Shown: positions 41,571 through 49,953, counted from the stretch's first letter. The stretch: 64,000 nt of DNA from Pseudarthrobacter sp. L1SW (GCF_020809045.1 NZ_CP078079.1:1736001-1800000); one strand, 5' to 3'. The notes: a model not told the origin generated them from the sequence alone. Numbers and translations: made by a program.

Positions 41571-42176
41571 TTAGTTGACCTGGTTGATGATCGTTTCGGC
41601 GACTTCGCGCATGCTGAGTCGGCGGTCCATGGAGGTCTTCTGGATCCACCGGAAGGCTTCCGGCTCCGTGAGGCCCATCTTGGTGGTGAGGAGGCTCTTG
41701 GCGCGCTCCACGAGCTTGCGGGTGGCGAACTGCTCCTGGAGGTCGGAGACCTCGCTTTCGAGGGCCTTGATTTCCTCGTGGCGGGAGAGTGCGATCTCCA
41801 GCGCCGGGATGAGGTCCGCGGGGGTGAACGGCTTTACGACGTAGGCCATGGCGCCGGCGTCGCGGGCACGCTCAACGAGCTCTTTCTGGCTGAACGCCGT
41901 CAGCAGCACCACGGGGGCGATGCGGGCCTTGACGATCTTTTCTGCGGCCGAGATGCCGTCCATGACGGGCATCTTAACGTCCATCAGGACCAGGTCCGGC
42001 TTCAGTTCCTCCGCGAGCTGGACGGCCTTCTCGCCGTTGTCTGCTTCGCCGATGACGTCGTAGCCTTCGCCGCGCAGGATTTCAATGATGTCGAGGCGGA
42101 TGAGGGTTTCATCCTCCGCCACAATGACGCGGCGCGCTGGCTGGGACGTGGGTTTTGACTCCGTCTGTTCAGTCAC
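41571..42176 (-). CDS. pdtaR: Response regulator with ANTAR RNA-binding domain (PdtaR-like)
   Basis: The 201-aa protein has a receiver domain (phospho-acceptor Asp in LVLMDVKMPVMDG, about residue 64) and a C-terminal ANTAR domain (LVERAKSLLTTKMGLTEPEAFRWIQ). ANTAR proteins bind paired hairpins in mRNA and prevent termination; the M. tuberculosis relative PdtaR pairs with kinase PdtaS, not seen here. It is convergent with pyk. The pyk-pdtaR arrangement is common in this group. Confidence 0.92.
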   Translation of the reverse strand: MTEQTESKPTSQPARRVIVAEDETLIRLDIIEILRGEGYDVIGEADNGEKAVQLAEELKPDLVLMDVKMPVMDGISAAEKIVKARIAPVVLLTAFSQKELVERARDAGAMAYVVKPFTPADLIPALEIALSRHEEIKALESEVSDLQEQFATRKLVERAKSLLTTKMGLTEPEAFRWIQKTSMDRRLSMREVAETIINQVN

Positions 42177-42380
42177 GGGATCTCCTTGGAAAGGTACGGC
42201 GGGGACATCACTATCTTAGGTGCGCCCGGTCCTGTACTTGATCTGCATGGTCGGTTGCGGCGTCGGCGGCGCGATTCTGGAATTCAGCCTATCTGGATGT
42301 AGAGTAATTCCGCGTACGTGAAGCGATCGCGTTGCTCACAATCAGCTGTGGGCGTACCGATTCCCCTTCATGTATTCCGC

Positions 42381-42462
42381 GCCCGAGTGGCGGAATTGGC
42401 AGACGCGCCGCACTCAAAATGCGGTATCGAAAGGTGTGTGGGTTCGAGTCCCACCTCGGGCA
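42381..42462 (+). tRNA. tRNA-Leu(CAA), genomic-island attachment gene
   Basis: The 82-nt class II tRNA has acceptor GCCCGAG/CTCGGGC, anticodon arm CCGCA-CTCAAAA-TGCGG (anticodon CAA), and T-loop TTCGAGT. Its 3' end (42442-42463) recurs exactly at 50764 and 62814, marking it as the target of integrating elements. Confidence 0.97.
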
Positions 42463-42463
42463 C
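42442..42463 (+). repeat. att core copy 1 (inside tRNA-Leu)
   Basis: These 22 bp (GTTCGAGTCCCACCTCGG plus GCAC) include the T-arm and acceptor 3' strand. They are the left boundary of island 1. Confidence 0.92.
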
Positions 42464-42470
42464 AGCATAT

Positions 42471-42493
42471 CCCCTCGTCAGAGGGGCTTTTTG
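42471..42493 (+). terminator. Terminator of tRNA-Leu
   Basis: CCCCTC-GTCA-GAGGGG followed by CTTTTTG lies 9 bp after the tRNA. In the matching block at 62845 the hairpin is decayed. Confidence 0.85.
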
Positions 42494-42816
42494 CTTTGAC
42501 GTGTTGACATAGCTTGCGCTGGGGCGCCTCTGACGCTAGGGGGGCGGGCTTTGGCCTGGCTGCCGCGGAGCCTATTCACGTGTGTGGGGTGGCGGGTCCA
42601 AGTCCCTGGCTAGTGGGTCTTCCGCCTGCTGTGAGTGGGTTCTTGCGTTTCCTCCTTCCGGTTTTGTCGGGTGGGCCCGGGGTGGCATACACCTGTTCAT
42701 GCATCGGGGGAGCGGGGACAACATGACTTAGTCGATGTCGCTATCGGACGCCTTTGGGAGGCGGTCTTAGGCGTGCCCGCGAGAGTCCCGCCCTGCGCTT
42801 TGTCCTGCCAAAGAGG

Positions 42817-42835
42817 GTGTGGACAGTGTCCACAC
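42817..42835. promoter_or_regulatory. 19-bp palindrome at island 1 left end
   Basis: GTGTGGACAGTGTCCACAC is a perfect palindrome around a central G, 353 bp inside att copy 1. Matching sites occur at 50653, 62704 and 63187. Confidence 0.8.
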
Positions 42836-43045
42836 TTACGTCTGCTTTGTTGGCGGCAGTGAGGGCGTGAGTCCTGATGTCAGGTCAGGACATAAACCTT
42901 TTGATCATGTGCCTGCTCAATGTGGCTGCGATGGAGTGGTTTACTGCCATGAATGGCGGTGCTTCAAGCGCCCGAACATCTACACCTTCGGAGGCCCCCT
43001 CTGCAGGTGTAAGAGGCAGTCAGGCCAGCTTCGCTGCTGCCCGGT

Positions 43046-43089
43046 TGTCTCGAAACCCTAGGGATTCGAGGCGCTGAGGTTTCTAGACA
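43046..43089. repeat. TGTCTCGAA-type dyad a
   Basis: Outer arms TGTCTCGAAACC (43046-43057) and GGTTTCTAGACA (43078-43089) pair with one mismatch. The interior carries CCCTAGGGATTCGAGGCG, shared with dyad b. It lies upstream of the lipoprotein gene. Confidence 0.8.
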
Positions 43090-43308
43090 CAGGGAGTTGG
43101 CAGATTCGATTGCCCTTAGAGGATCCCGTAGCGGGATCGTTGGTTGCGGTGCCGACGGTTTGCGGGGCGGAGCGGTTTCATGGTTCGTAGCCGTAGATTC
43201 AGTTCCGACCATGTCGCACCGGGGTTCAGTCTGGTCTGGTCGACAACGATATAGCGACGGATATGCAACTTTGGCGCAAGGGGGTTGGGTCTTCCTCATA
43301 ATGAGGAA

Positions 43309-43821
43309 ATGAAGGCCCAGTTCCCGAAGCCACGCCTCGGGCTCAGTCGGCGTCCGGCAGCGTTTCTTACCGCATGTGTGCTCGGAGGAACTGTCGTACT
43401 TGCTGGCTGCAGTCGATCCACTATTGGGGAATCCCCGGAACCTCCCTGCATGCCACCTCCTTACTCCGTGATCCCATCGAGCGCTGCAATCGGCGAGACC
43501 GTGACCGTCGAGGCTCAGGACTCCGAGTGCGATCCCAGCTACGGCGAAAACGCTGAGATCGATGTGAACGTCACAGACGCGGGAGGCAAGCGGATCATCA
43601 GTACAACCGCGCCGATGAATGATGCTGGCGGTTTCACCTACTCTTTTCAAGTGCCGTCCAGCGCCACCCCTAGGAAGGCGGCCGTGGAGGCGTACCCTCA
43701 CGACGTTGACTGGTGCGATGACACGGGAAAGAACAATCGCGTCTCCGCCGCGGAGAAGCTCTTAATTCGGGCATCGTGCGCAGCCCGCATCGAGCCTCTG
43801 CTAATCACGGTTCCGGGATAG
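43309..43821 (+). CDS. Putative lipoprotein, unknown function
   Basis: The 170-aa protein starts at the ATG at 43309 after ATGAGGAA. It has a lipoprotein signal peptide (RRPAAFLTACVLGGTVVLAGC; lipid Cys at about residue 34). The mature part is beta-rich (AIGETVTVEAQDSECDP, IDVNVTDAGGKRIISTT, GGFTYSFQVPSSATPRK), resembling an Ig-like extracellular domain. It is the only gene between dyads a and b. No family is recognised. Confidence 0.78.
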   Translation: MKAQFPKPRLGLSRRPAAFLTACVLGGTVVLAGCSRSTIGESPEPPCMPPPYSVIPSSAAIGETVTVEAQDSECDPSYGENAEIDVNVTDAGGKRIISTTAPMNDAGGFTYSFQVPSSATPRKAAVEAYPHDVDWCDDTGKNNRVSAAEKLLIRASCAARIEPLLITVPG

Positions 43822-43884
43822 TTCGAGTTGTGCGATGGGGATCAGTTAGCGGGAAGCTCGATTGTCCCGGTCTCATAACCTCGG

Positions 43885-43930
43885 CGTCTCGAATCCCTAG
43901 GGATTCGAGGCATCCCGGTTTTGAGACACA
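43885..43930. repeat. TGTCTCGAA-type dyad b
   Basis: Outer arms CGTCTCGAATCC and GGTTTTGAGACAC enclose a perfect 22-bp palindrome at 43888-43909 centred on CCCTAGGG. The core CCCTAGGGATTCGAGGC is identical to dyad a. Confidence 0.82.
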
Positions 43931-44017
43931 TCGCCTCAGTTCGAAGCAGGCTGCAGCTGCCCATGAGGGGATGGCGCGAGGGGCAGCTACTTCCGGCTTT
44001 GGGCGTAGGCTCGGCCC

Positions 44018-44350
44018 ATGCGTACCGTACAGGCTGATCCGAATGACTCTGTCGGAGGGGGCGATCTATCTCCGATCTATAGAGTGCGTTTCTGGTTCCC
44101 ACCGCCAGCCGTGAATTTCGCCTGGCTTATTGATGAATGGGACGTCGGGGACGCCAGAGAGGTCACTGACGTTATCGCGTGGGCAACAAGTAAGGCACAA
44201 GGAAATCCCTTCGAGGTCTTCCTTCGCTGGGAGGATCACCATACGTCCAAAGACCGTCAGGTAGAGCCGTATTCCCGCTATGCATTGATCTACGGAAAGC
44301 CTGCAATCGAAGACGCGACCACAGAGACCATCTTCTTCAGGTCGAAGTAG
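44018..44350 (+). CDS. Hypothetical protein (cassette-like gene)
   Basis: The 110-aa soluble protein has MRTVQADPNDSVGGGDLSP at the start and aromatic-rich stretches (YRVRFWFPPPAVNFAWLIDEW, RYALIYGKPA). No known domain, signal or membrane helix is seen. It lies alone between dyads b and c. Its length, composition and the match of ORF limits to the dyad interval support it as real; function is unknown. Confidence 0.6.
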   Translation: MRTVQADPNDSVGGGDLSPIYRVRFWFPPPAVNFAWLIDEWDVGDAREVTDVIAWATSKAQGNPFEVFLRWEDHHTSKDRQVEPYSRYALIYGKPAIEDATTETIFFRSK

Positions 44351-44369
44351 CCCGAGCTGTCAACACCTG

Positions 44370-44382
44370 GAATCCCTAGGGA
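44370..44382. repeat. TGTCTCGAA-type dyad c (partial)
   Basis: Only the core GAATCCCTAGGG followed by AGAC is retained. It separates the genes at 44018 and 44440. Confidence 0.55.
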
Positions 44383-44439
44383 GACTAGCGCTCCACGGGA
44401 CGACCTCGAGCACCCAGCTGTTACGGTAAAGAATGGATC

Positions 44440-44790
44440 ATGGATTTAGCTGGACACATCGTTAGGGAAATTGATCGCTACTGGGCGGATGAGCTGAATA
44501 TTCTCGGTTACTGGGAGGACGGGCCGGCCACAGTCTGCGTTGTGTATCGCCGAACTATTGACCCCGCGGTGGTGCTGGGACGTCGGCTCACGTTTGGCTC
44601 AAGAGCAGCGGATGGCACCATTGAGGGCTTCGCCCGTGATGTGGCCATAAACATGGCCGAGCCAATTGGCCGTGCCACCAGCCGTCCTGATCAACACGGG
44701 ATCGTTTGGGTGGGCGTGCCCACGGACCGCCGCATCCCTGAGCCCCCTGATGAACTGTTGCAAATTTTGAGGAACAGTGAGCCCAGCTAA
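44440..44790 (+). CDS. Hypothetical protein (cassette-like gene)
   Basis: The 116-aa soluble protein begins MDLAGHIVREIDRYWADELN. It has no recognised domain. The sequence alternates short strands and helices (GPATVCVVYRRTID, GIVWVGVPTDRRIPEPPDELLQIL). It lies alone between dyads c and the one at 44798. Function is unknown; an immunity or small effector role would fit an island but is not shown. Confidence 0.6.
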   Translation: MDLAGHIVREIDRYWADELNILGYWEDGPATVCVVYRRTIDPAVVLGRRLTFGSRAADGTIEGFARDVAINMAEPIGRATSRPDQHGIVWVGVPTDRRIPEPPDELLQILRNSEPS

Positions 44791-44797
44791 CTTCCGA

Positions 44798-44821
44798 TCT
44801 CAAATTTCCGAGATTTCGAGA
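44798..44821. repeat. TGTCTCGAA-type dyad, degenerate
   Basis: TCTCAAAT (44798-44805) pairs with ATTTCGAGA (44813-44821) with one bulge. No gene is seen between it and the dyad at 44987. Confidence 0.5.
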
Positions 44822-44986
44822 GGCTAGATCTGCATCGGAGCGCTGTCCTCATTCGCTCCACCCAGCGCGCTAGCCGGTCCCTTTGCCGAGCCACGACCTG
44901 AGCTCTCCCAGTTACCCGCAGCGGGGAGTTCTTGGATCCCGTATGCCCGGCCCGCGAAACCGTGCCTAAACGCTAACGCCCCGTAC

Positions 44987-45014
44987 CGTCTCGAAACCCT
45001 TGGGAAACGAGACG
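44987..45014. repeat. TGTCTCGAA-type dyad d at the end of a transposon relic
   Basis: CGTCTCG...CGAGACG arms enclose AAACCCTTGGGAAA. About 110 bp further right lies a relic of tniB in minus orientation. The intact transposon has a dyad in the same position relative to tniB. Confidence 0.65.
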
Positions 45015-45124
45015 TCGCAACGCGCGAACAGTCGCATGACCTGCACCGACACACGATCCTGCGCGGATCCCGGACATGTGGACTTGTCCGTTAGGTGGCG
45101 GCGTTCTGTTTTCGCTCTGTGTCG

Positions 45125-45208
45125 CTAGTTCCCGATGACGAGGACGCTTGCTGCTGCGTCCACGACGTCATCGGTGATGGTTTCGAGTTGGTTGATCCTG
45201 AGTACGCG
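45125..45208 (-). pseudogene. Relic of a TniB-like gene (last 27 codons)
   Basis: Read on the minus strand it encodes RVLRINQLETITDDVVDAAA then SVLVIGN and a stop, nearly the same as the C-terminus of the intact TniB-like protein (48997-49806). The downstream non-coding CCGCCACCTAACG stretch is also conserved (45091-45103). All upstream coding sequence is missing. It shows that a second, inverted copy of the transposon family was once here. Confidence 0.85.
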
Positions 45209-45273
45209 GGGTTCGCGATGTCCGCAGGGTGCCCTAAACGGACGCGGATGAAGGCTGAGGTCGGATCAGCAGG

Positions 45274-46035
45274 TCACCGGCCGCTGATGAATTCTCCGAC
45301 TTTTGTTTCGCCCTCTTTGTCATACACCGGGATGGGCTTCCCCCGGTGCGAGTCGATCCAGGCCATAGCCTCTTCAGGACTGCTGAATGTTTTCCCCTCT
45401 ACATTGCCGCTGGCTTCCTTGAGATCGTTTTTGTAGACGTAGCCGGACTGTCCTGTGGTGGCTGCGACGGCGATGAGGTCTGGTTCGCCGCGTTCATTGA
45501 TCACGCCATAGGTTTCGCCTTTTGCGTTACGTGCCCACTCGATGATTTCCTCGTGGACGTACTTCGCGGTGAGTTTCCATCGTGTGTCCGGTTCCGTGAC
45601 GATGGTGAAGCGTTCCATTCCAGCGGCATATTTCACGGTATATATGGCGTCGCTAGCTTCGCCGCCGATGTCTTTCTGGGTGCAATTGCTGGAGGCGCCG
45701 TCCGGGTACGTGAAATTGCCCGTGCTCAGGCATATGAGTTCCACGCGTACTCCGGTTGCTCCTTCCGGCGCTGTTCCGAGGTCGATGGTCGCTTGGCCAG
45801 TGTATGTTCCCTCAACGGTTGATCCCAGCGGGGTTACTTTTTCGCCCCCTGGTAGGACGAGGATCCCTGCTGCAGCGGCACCAACGCCGCCAAGGACGGC
45901 CACGCCGGCTACTATCCCGGCGCCCCACAGCCGAGCACCACTTCGGGATTTGCCGGGGGCGGCCTGTTGCACGCGAGTGACCAGCTCTGCCTCTAAAGCA
46001 TCACTGAACCGTTCATCGAAGTGCAGTCCATTCAT
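45274..46035 (-). CDS. Membrane-anchored protein, likely partner of the ECF sigma factor
   Basis: The 253-aa protein has a short N-terminal cytoplasmic part (MNGLHFDERFSDALEAELV), one transmembrane helix (about residues 37-58) and a large extracytoplasmic domain. It overlaps the sigma-factor gene upstream by 4 bp (ATGA). That layout fits an anti-sigma or sensor protein, but no zinc-ASD motif is seen. The function is inferred from position. Confidence 0.75.
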   Translation of the reverse strand: MNGLHFDERFSDALEAELVTRVQQAAPGKSRSGARLWGAGIVAGVAVLGGVGAAAAGILVLPGGEKVTPLGSTVEGTYTGQATIDLGTAPEGATGVRVELICLSTGNFTYPDGASSNCTQKDIGGEASDAIYTVKYAAGMERFTIVTEPDTRWKLTAKYVHEEIIEWARNAKGETYGVINERGEPDLIAVAATTGQSGYVYKNDLKEASGNVEGKTFSSPEEAMAWIDSHRGKPIPVYDKEGETKVGEFISGR

Positions 46036-46619
46036 GACTGATTTCCTTCCATCGCGGGAACGTAAGAGTGCTCGACGGAGAGTTTCATCCGTTGACGGGC
46101 CCTGTGCATGCGCGTTTTTGCTGCCGAGGGCGTGATAGCCAACAACTTGGCAGCCGAGGCGAGGGTGTAACCCTCGAACACCACGAGACTGACGAGTTGC
46201 CGGTCCGTGAGGTTGAGTGATCGCAGGGCCTCAGACAGTTCCTTATTCAAGGCATCCTGGGGACTTCCGGCGAAGAATTCCTCCATCACATCCGGCGCGT
46301 CCTCCGACCGCGGAAGCGATTCAACGAGTTTTTGGTGTCGCCGGAGGGCTCGGCTGTTGTTCCGGGCCACGTTGACGGTGGTGACCAACAACCAAGGAAG
46401 TATCGACCCGTCGACCAGTCGGACTTTGTTTCTTAAACGCCATAGCTCAAGGAATGCCGTAGCCGTAACGTCCTCGGCAGTGTGGTGGCCTACGGAAATG
46501 CGGTACGCGTGACGAAAGACTCGGTCTCGGTGCCGACGGTACAGCGCGGAGAACGCGGCGCTATCGCCGGCAAGACTACGCGCCCATAGCTCTTCGTCCG
46601 CAGAATTAACTGTCCCCAT
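46032..46619 (-). CDS. ECF-type RNA polymerase sigma factor
   Basis: The 195-aa protein has sigma region 2 (FSALYRRHRDRVFRHAYRIS then AEDVTATAFLELWR, about residues 20-62) and region 4 (LTDRQLVSLVVFEGYTLASAAKLLAITPSAAKTRMHRARQ, about 135-175). The ATG at 46619 has no Shine-Dalgarno; a candidate ECF promoter ends a few bases upstream, so the transcript may be leaderless. It forms an operon with the membrane protein that follows. Confidence 0.93.
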   Translation of the reverse strand: MGTVNSADEELWARSLAGDSAAFSALYRRHRDRVFRHAYRISVGHHTAEDVTATAFLELWRLRNKVRLVDGSILPWLLVTTVNVARNNSRALRRHQKLVESLPRSEDAPDVMEEFFAGSPQDALNKELSEALRSLNLTDRQLVSLVVFEGYTLASAAKLLAITPSAAKTRMHRARQRMKLSVEHSYVPAMEGNQS

Positions 46620-46628
46620 GCACTGTAT

Positions 46629-46654
46629 TGTCCGGGAACACCCAAAAAGGTTTC
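46629..46654 (-). promoter_or_regulatory. Candidate ECF promoter, possible autoregulation
   Basis: On the minus strand, GAAACC (46654-46649), 15 bp, then GGACA (46633-46629). The GAAAC-type -35 is typical of ECF promoters. The predicted start site would be within a few bases of the sigma-factor ATG. Confidence 0.55.
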
Positions 46655-46853
46655 ACCAAACCGAAAAACATCCCGAAAGTCTTTGTCCGCAAGTCGTCCC
46701 GTTAGCCGGTCCTCTCCGGCGGGCCGGAGGGGAAACCGCTGGCTCAGGAGACCCGTGTCATTCCGACTCTGGATGCTTCCCGTATGGCTCCCCCGAGAAA
46801 CTGCCCGATGAGGTGCGGCAAACGGACGCCGGCCGCAGCTCTTAGCTGCCTAG

Positions 46854-46883
46854 TGTCTTGAAAATCAAAAGCTTTTCAAGACA
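46854..46883. repeat. Dyad e, left end of the resolvase/TniA/TniB transposon
   Basis: TGTCTTGAAAA and TTTTCAAGACA are perfect 11-bp arms around 8 bp. It may serve as terminal repeat and as a recombinase site. Between it and the resolvase start, GTCTC recurs at about 46938, 46951 and 46969, possible further res subsites. Confidence 0.75.
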
Positions 46884-47011
46884 TTGGTATGGACCTGAGG
46901 AGGGTTAGCAGCTGGCTGAGAAGCCGGGCTCGCCTATGTCTCGGAAACGCGTCTCACTATAAATCGTCTCAGCGGTGGCCCGTGACGGACTTTCTGAGCC
47001 AGAATGGCCTA

Positions 47012-47608
47012 ATGAGGCAGTTGGGTTATACGCGGGTGAGTACGTCGAGCCAGGATGCCCAGCTGCAGCTCGACGCACTCGTCTCCGCCGGCGTGCAGAA
47101 GCGCGACGTTTTCGCCGACGTGACCTCCGGAAGTAGGACGGCGATCGAGCGGCCCGGGATGAAGAGGCTCCTCGAGTACGCAGAGGAGGGCGACACCGTC
47201 GTGGTGTGGCGGGTCGATCGGCTGGGCCGGTCATTGATCGACGTGCTAAACACCGTGAACCTGCTGAGAGAACGCGGCGTCCAGGTCCGATCCATCTCAG
47301 ACGGTATTGACCCAGCGACCTCGACGGGCCGGCTGATGCTTAACATGCTCGCCACGTTGGCCGAGTATGAGCGCGAGCTGATCGTCGAGCGAGTCAATGC
47401 CGGCATCGCCGCTGCCAGGCAGAACGGAACACGCTTTGGCCGGCCGCTGACGGATCCGCTTGTCATTGCGGACAAGCTGGCGATCGCGCAGGATGCCCGG
47501 GAGAAGGGACGCACCGCCGAGGACGCGGCCCGCCTCGTGGGCTGGAGCCGTGCGACTCTTTACCGCCACCAGCAAGCCTTCGCCGCGCGCGAGGGCATCA
47601 CGATGTAG
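47012..47608 (+). CDS. Serine recombinase (resolvase/invertase family)
   Basis: The 198-aa protein begins MRQLGYTRVSTSSQDAQLQL, with the nucleophilic Ser in RVSTSSQ. DVTSGSRTAIERPGMKRLL, VVWRVDRLGRSLIDVL and the E-helix follow; a C-terminal helix-turn-helix (AEDAARLVGWSRATLYRHQ) binds DNA. The ATG at 47012 gives the family length; a longer frame starting at 46889 would translate the probable res region. The TniA-like gene begins directly after the stop. Confidence 0.93.
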   Translation: MRQLGYTRVSTSSQDAQLQLDALVSAGVQKRDVFADVTSGSRTAIERPGMKRLLEYAEEGDTVVVWRVDRLGRSLIDVLNTVNLLRERGVQVRSISDGIDPATSTGRLMLNMLATLAEYERELIVERVNAGIAAARQNGTRFGRPLTDPLVIADKLAIAQDAREKGRTAEDAARLVGWSRATLYRHQQAFAAREGITM

Positions 47609-48997
47609 GTGTTCCTGACCGGCGAAGAGCGCTGGAGAGTCCTTCGACTTCACGTCGAGGACCAGATTCCCCTTGCCGCCCTCGCCCGTGAAACCGGGAT
47701 CAGCACCCGTACTCTTCAACGTTGGCTTCGGCTCTACCGGGCTGGTGGTGCGGGTGCTCTCGACCTGGGACCGCGCGCCGATGCCGGCACGCGGCGCTTA
47801 GACCCAGGAATGGTTAGGTTTATCGAGGGACTTGCACTGACGAAGCCCCGCCCGAGCATGGCAACGCTGCACAGACTCGCCGTGGCCGAAGCGGGCAGAA
47901 GAGGTGCGCTGGCGCCGAGCTACTCCGTTGTCCGCGGGATAGTCCAAGCACTCGACCCTGCCCTGGTGACCCTGGCTCTTGAAGGTCCCGCATCCTATCG
48001 GGACCGGCATGAACTTGTCCTTCGCCGCCGCGCCGACCGGCCCAACCAGATATGGCAAGCGGACCACACCCAACTCGACATCCTCATTAGCGGCGCCACC
48101 GGTAAACCCGACCGGCCATGGCTGACGACAGTGATCGACGATTACTCCCGGGCGCTCTGTGGCTACACCATCTTCACCGGTGCACCATCAGCACTGAACA
48201 CGGCCCTGGCACTCCGGCAGGCCATCTGGCGCAAGAGCGACCCCAGCTGGGCAATGTGCGGGCTGCCCGACATCCTGCACGTGGACCACGGCTCCGACTT
48301 CACCAGCCACCACCTCGAACGCACCGCCATCGAGCTGCACGTCCGCATCATCCACTCGACCATCGGCCGTCCCCAGGGCAGAGGAAAGATCGAACGGTTC
48401 TTCGGAACCATAAACACCGAGGTTCTTCCTACCCTCCCCGGGCATCTGGGAGCGGGCAACAGGAAACCACAACCCACACTCGATCTCCCGGGACTGGATC
48501 GCGCCATCGGAAGCTTCGTCGCCGCCTACAACGACCGGCCCCACAGCGAACTTGGTGTCTCACCACGCGATGCTTGGGTCGCGGACGGTTGGCTTCCCCG
48601 GATGCCCGAATCCCTGGAGGACCTCGACGGACTCCTCCTGACAGTTCCAAAGAACCGAACCGTGCAACGCGACGGCATCCACTTTCAAGGCCAGCGCTAC
48701 CTCTCGCCCACTCTGGCGCCCTTCGTGGGGCAAACCGTCACCATCCGATACGACCCGCGGGACGTATCCGAGATCCGCGTCTATGACCACGACACCTTCG
48801 TCTGCGTCGCCATTGACGAAGATCACCCCAACCTTCGTTTGAGCCTGCGTGACATCGAGGCCGCACGCAGAGCGCGCCGGAGAGAACTGCGCCGCACCAT
48901 CAACGACCGCATTCCATCAGTCACCAGCCGTGACGAACCGCGCATCACTGAACCAGTACGGCGAAGGCGCCGACTGCGCACCTACGAAGAGGACTAA
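47609..48997 (+). CDS. TniA/Mu-type DDE transposase
   Basis: The 462-aa protein has an N-terminal HTH (LAALARETGISTRTLQRWLRLYRAGG), an RNase H-like DDE core (WQADHTQLDILI with the first Asp, ILHVDHGSDFTS with the second, GRGKIERFFGTIN with the Glu), and a Mu-transposase C-terminal domain. Start is GTG directly after the resolvase stop. It overlaps tniB by one base (TAATG). Confidence 0.93.
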   Translation: MFLTGEERWRVLRLHVEDQIPLAALARETGISTRTLQRWLRLYRAGGAGALDLGPRADAGTRRLDPGMVRFIEGLALTKPRPSMATLHRLAVAEAGRRGALAPSYSVVRGIVQALDPALVTLALEGPASYRDRHELVLRRRADRPNQIWQADHTQLDILISGATGKPDRPWLTTVIDDYSRALCGYTIFTGAPSALNTALALRQAIWRKSDPSWAMCGLPDILHVDHGSDFTSHHLERTAIELHVRIIHSTIGRPQGRGKIERFFGTINTEVLPTLPGHLGAGNRKPQPTLDLPGLDRAIGSFVAAYNDRPHSELGVSPRDAWVADGWLPRMPESLEDLDGLLLTVPKNRTVQRDGIHFQGQRYLSPTLAPFVGQTVTIRYDPRDVSEIRVYDHDTFVCVAIDEDHPNLRLSLRDIEAARRARRRELRRTINDRIPSVTSRDEPRITEPVRRRRRLRTYEED

Positions 48998-49806
48998 TGA
49001 TGAACCCCACATTCATCGTCACCAAGGAACACCGACGCTTCAACGAGTTCGCCAACGCAGTCCGAAAAGAACGAACAATAGGAATCTGCCACGGGGACGC
49101 CGGGGTGGGTAAAACACTCTCCGCGCGCCGCTACGCAAACTGGGATGACCTTGAGCCGTACATCACCGAGTGGGGACCACGCGGCGATCAGGACGAAAAG
49201 CACTACAGCCTGGCCAACCGCTCCCGCGCCGTCTTCTACACCCCGGACGTACTCTGCCGTCCCAAAACACTCATGGAAGACATACACCGATACCAGGTGA
49301 GAATCGGCTCGTGCATCGACGAACACCTACACAAACTCGATGCCGCACCACGCTCAATGAACAGAGTCACCACGCTCGTGGAGCTGCTCATCATCGACGA
49401 AGCCGAACGCCTCAACGCGACAGCCCTTGAACTCCTCCGTGACAACCACGACCGAACCCACCTGCCGATGATCCTCATCGGCATGCCCGGCATAGACCAA
49501 CGATTCCGGCACTACCCCCAGCTATACAGCCGCCTCGGCTTCTCCCACCGATACCGCGCCCTCGGCAGAGACGAGCTCCTCTTCGTTCTGGACCGACACT
49601 GGAAACGCCTCGGCCGCACCCTCGACCCGGACGACTTCACCGACGCCCAGGCAATCGCCGCAGTAGAACGCATCACCCGCGGCAACTTCCGGCTCCTCGA
49701 ACGGCTATTCCCACAGATCACACGCGTCCTAAAAATCAACCAACTCGAAACCATCACCGACGACGTCGTAGAAGCAGCAGCAAGCATCCTCGTCATCGGC
49801 AACTAG
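48997..49806 (+). CDS. TniB/MuB-like AAA ATPase
   Basis: The 269-aa protein has Walker A GDAGVGKTLSARRY (about residues 34-47) and Walker B LLIIDEAERL (about 130-139). TniB-type ATPases choose target DNA and activate the transposase. A near-identical C-terminal fragment survives inverted at 45125-45208. Confidence 0.92.
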   Translation: MMNPTFIVTKEHRRFNEFANAVRKERTIGICHGDAGVGKTLSARRYANWDDLEPYITEWGPRGDQDEKHYSLANRSRAVFYTPDVLCRPKTLMEDIHRYQVRIGSCIDEHLHKLDAAPRSMNRVTTLVELLIIDEAERLNATALELLRDNHDRTHLPMILIGMPGIDQRFRHYPQLYSRLGFSHRYRALGRDELLFVLDRHWKRLGRTLDPDDFTDAQAIAAVERITRGNFRLLERLFPQITRVLKINQLETITDDVVEAAASILVIGN

Positions 49807-49953
49807 CGACAAAGAGCGAACACAAAAAGCCGCCACCTAACGCCAACATCCACACCCGGACAGGCGATGGCAAACGCGATTCTCATAACTATGTTTCATA
49901 ACCTTCTGGCGAAAATCGAGTACTCGTCCTTAGTTATGAGACAGGTGCCAGTG

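Larger units (their letters stand above)
42464..42840 (+). repeat. Conserved left-end block, copy A
   Basis: This non-coding stretch matches 62836-63210 in order, with shared runs such as TTTGGCCTGGCTGCC, GTGTGTGGGGTGGCGG, TGGGTCTTCCGCCTGC and CACACTTA. It ends in the 19-bp palindrome at 42817. It also contains the tRNA-Leu terminator. The remaining 42841-43045 shows no supported gene. Confidence 0.85.

Noticed and set aside
42877..43077. A 66-codon ORF before dyad a
   Set aside because: It runs into the dyad repeat and lacks a ribosome site or recognisable sequence.
47012..47608. The serine recombinase as the integrase of the tRNA-Leu islands
   Set aside because: It is a small resolvase type coupled to TniA/TniB; site-specific insertion at tRNA 3' ends normally needs a tyrosine integrase.
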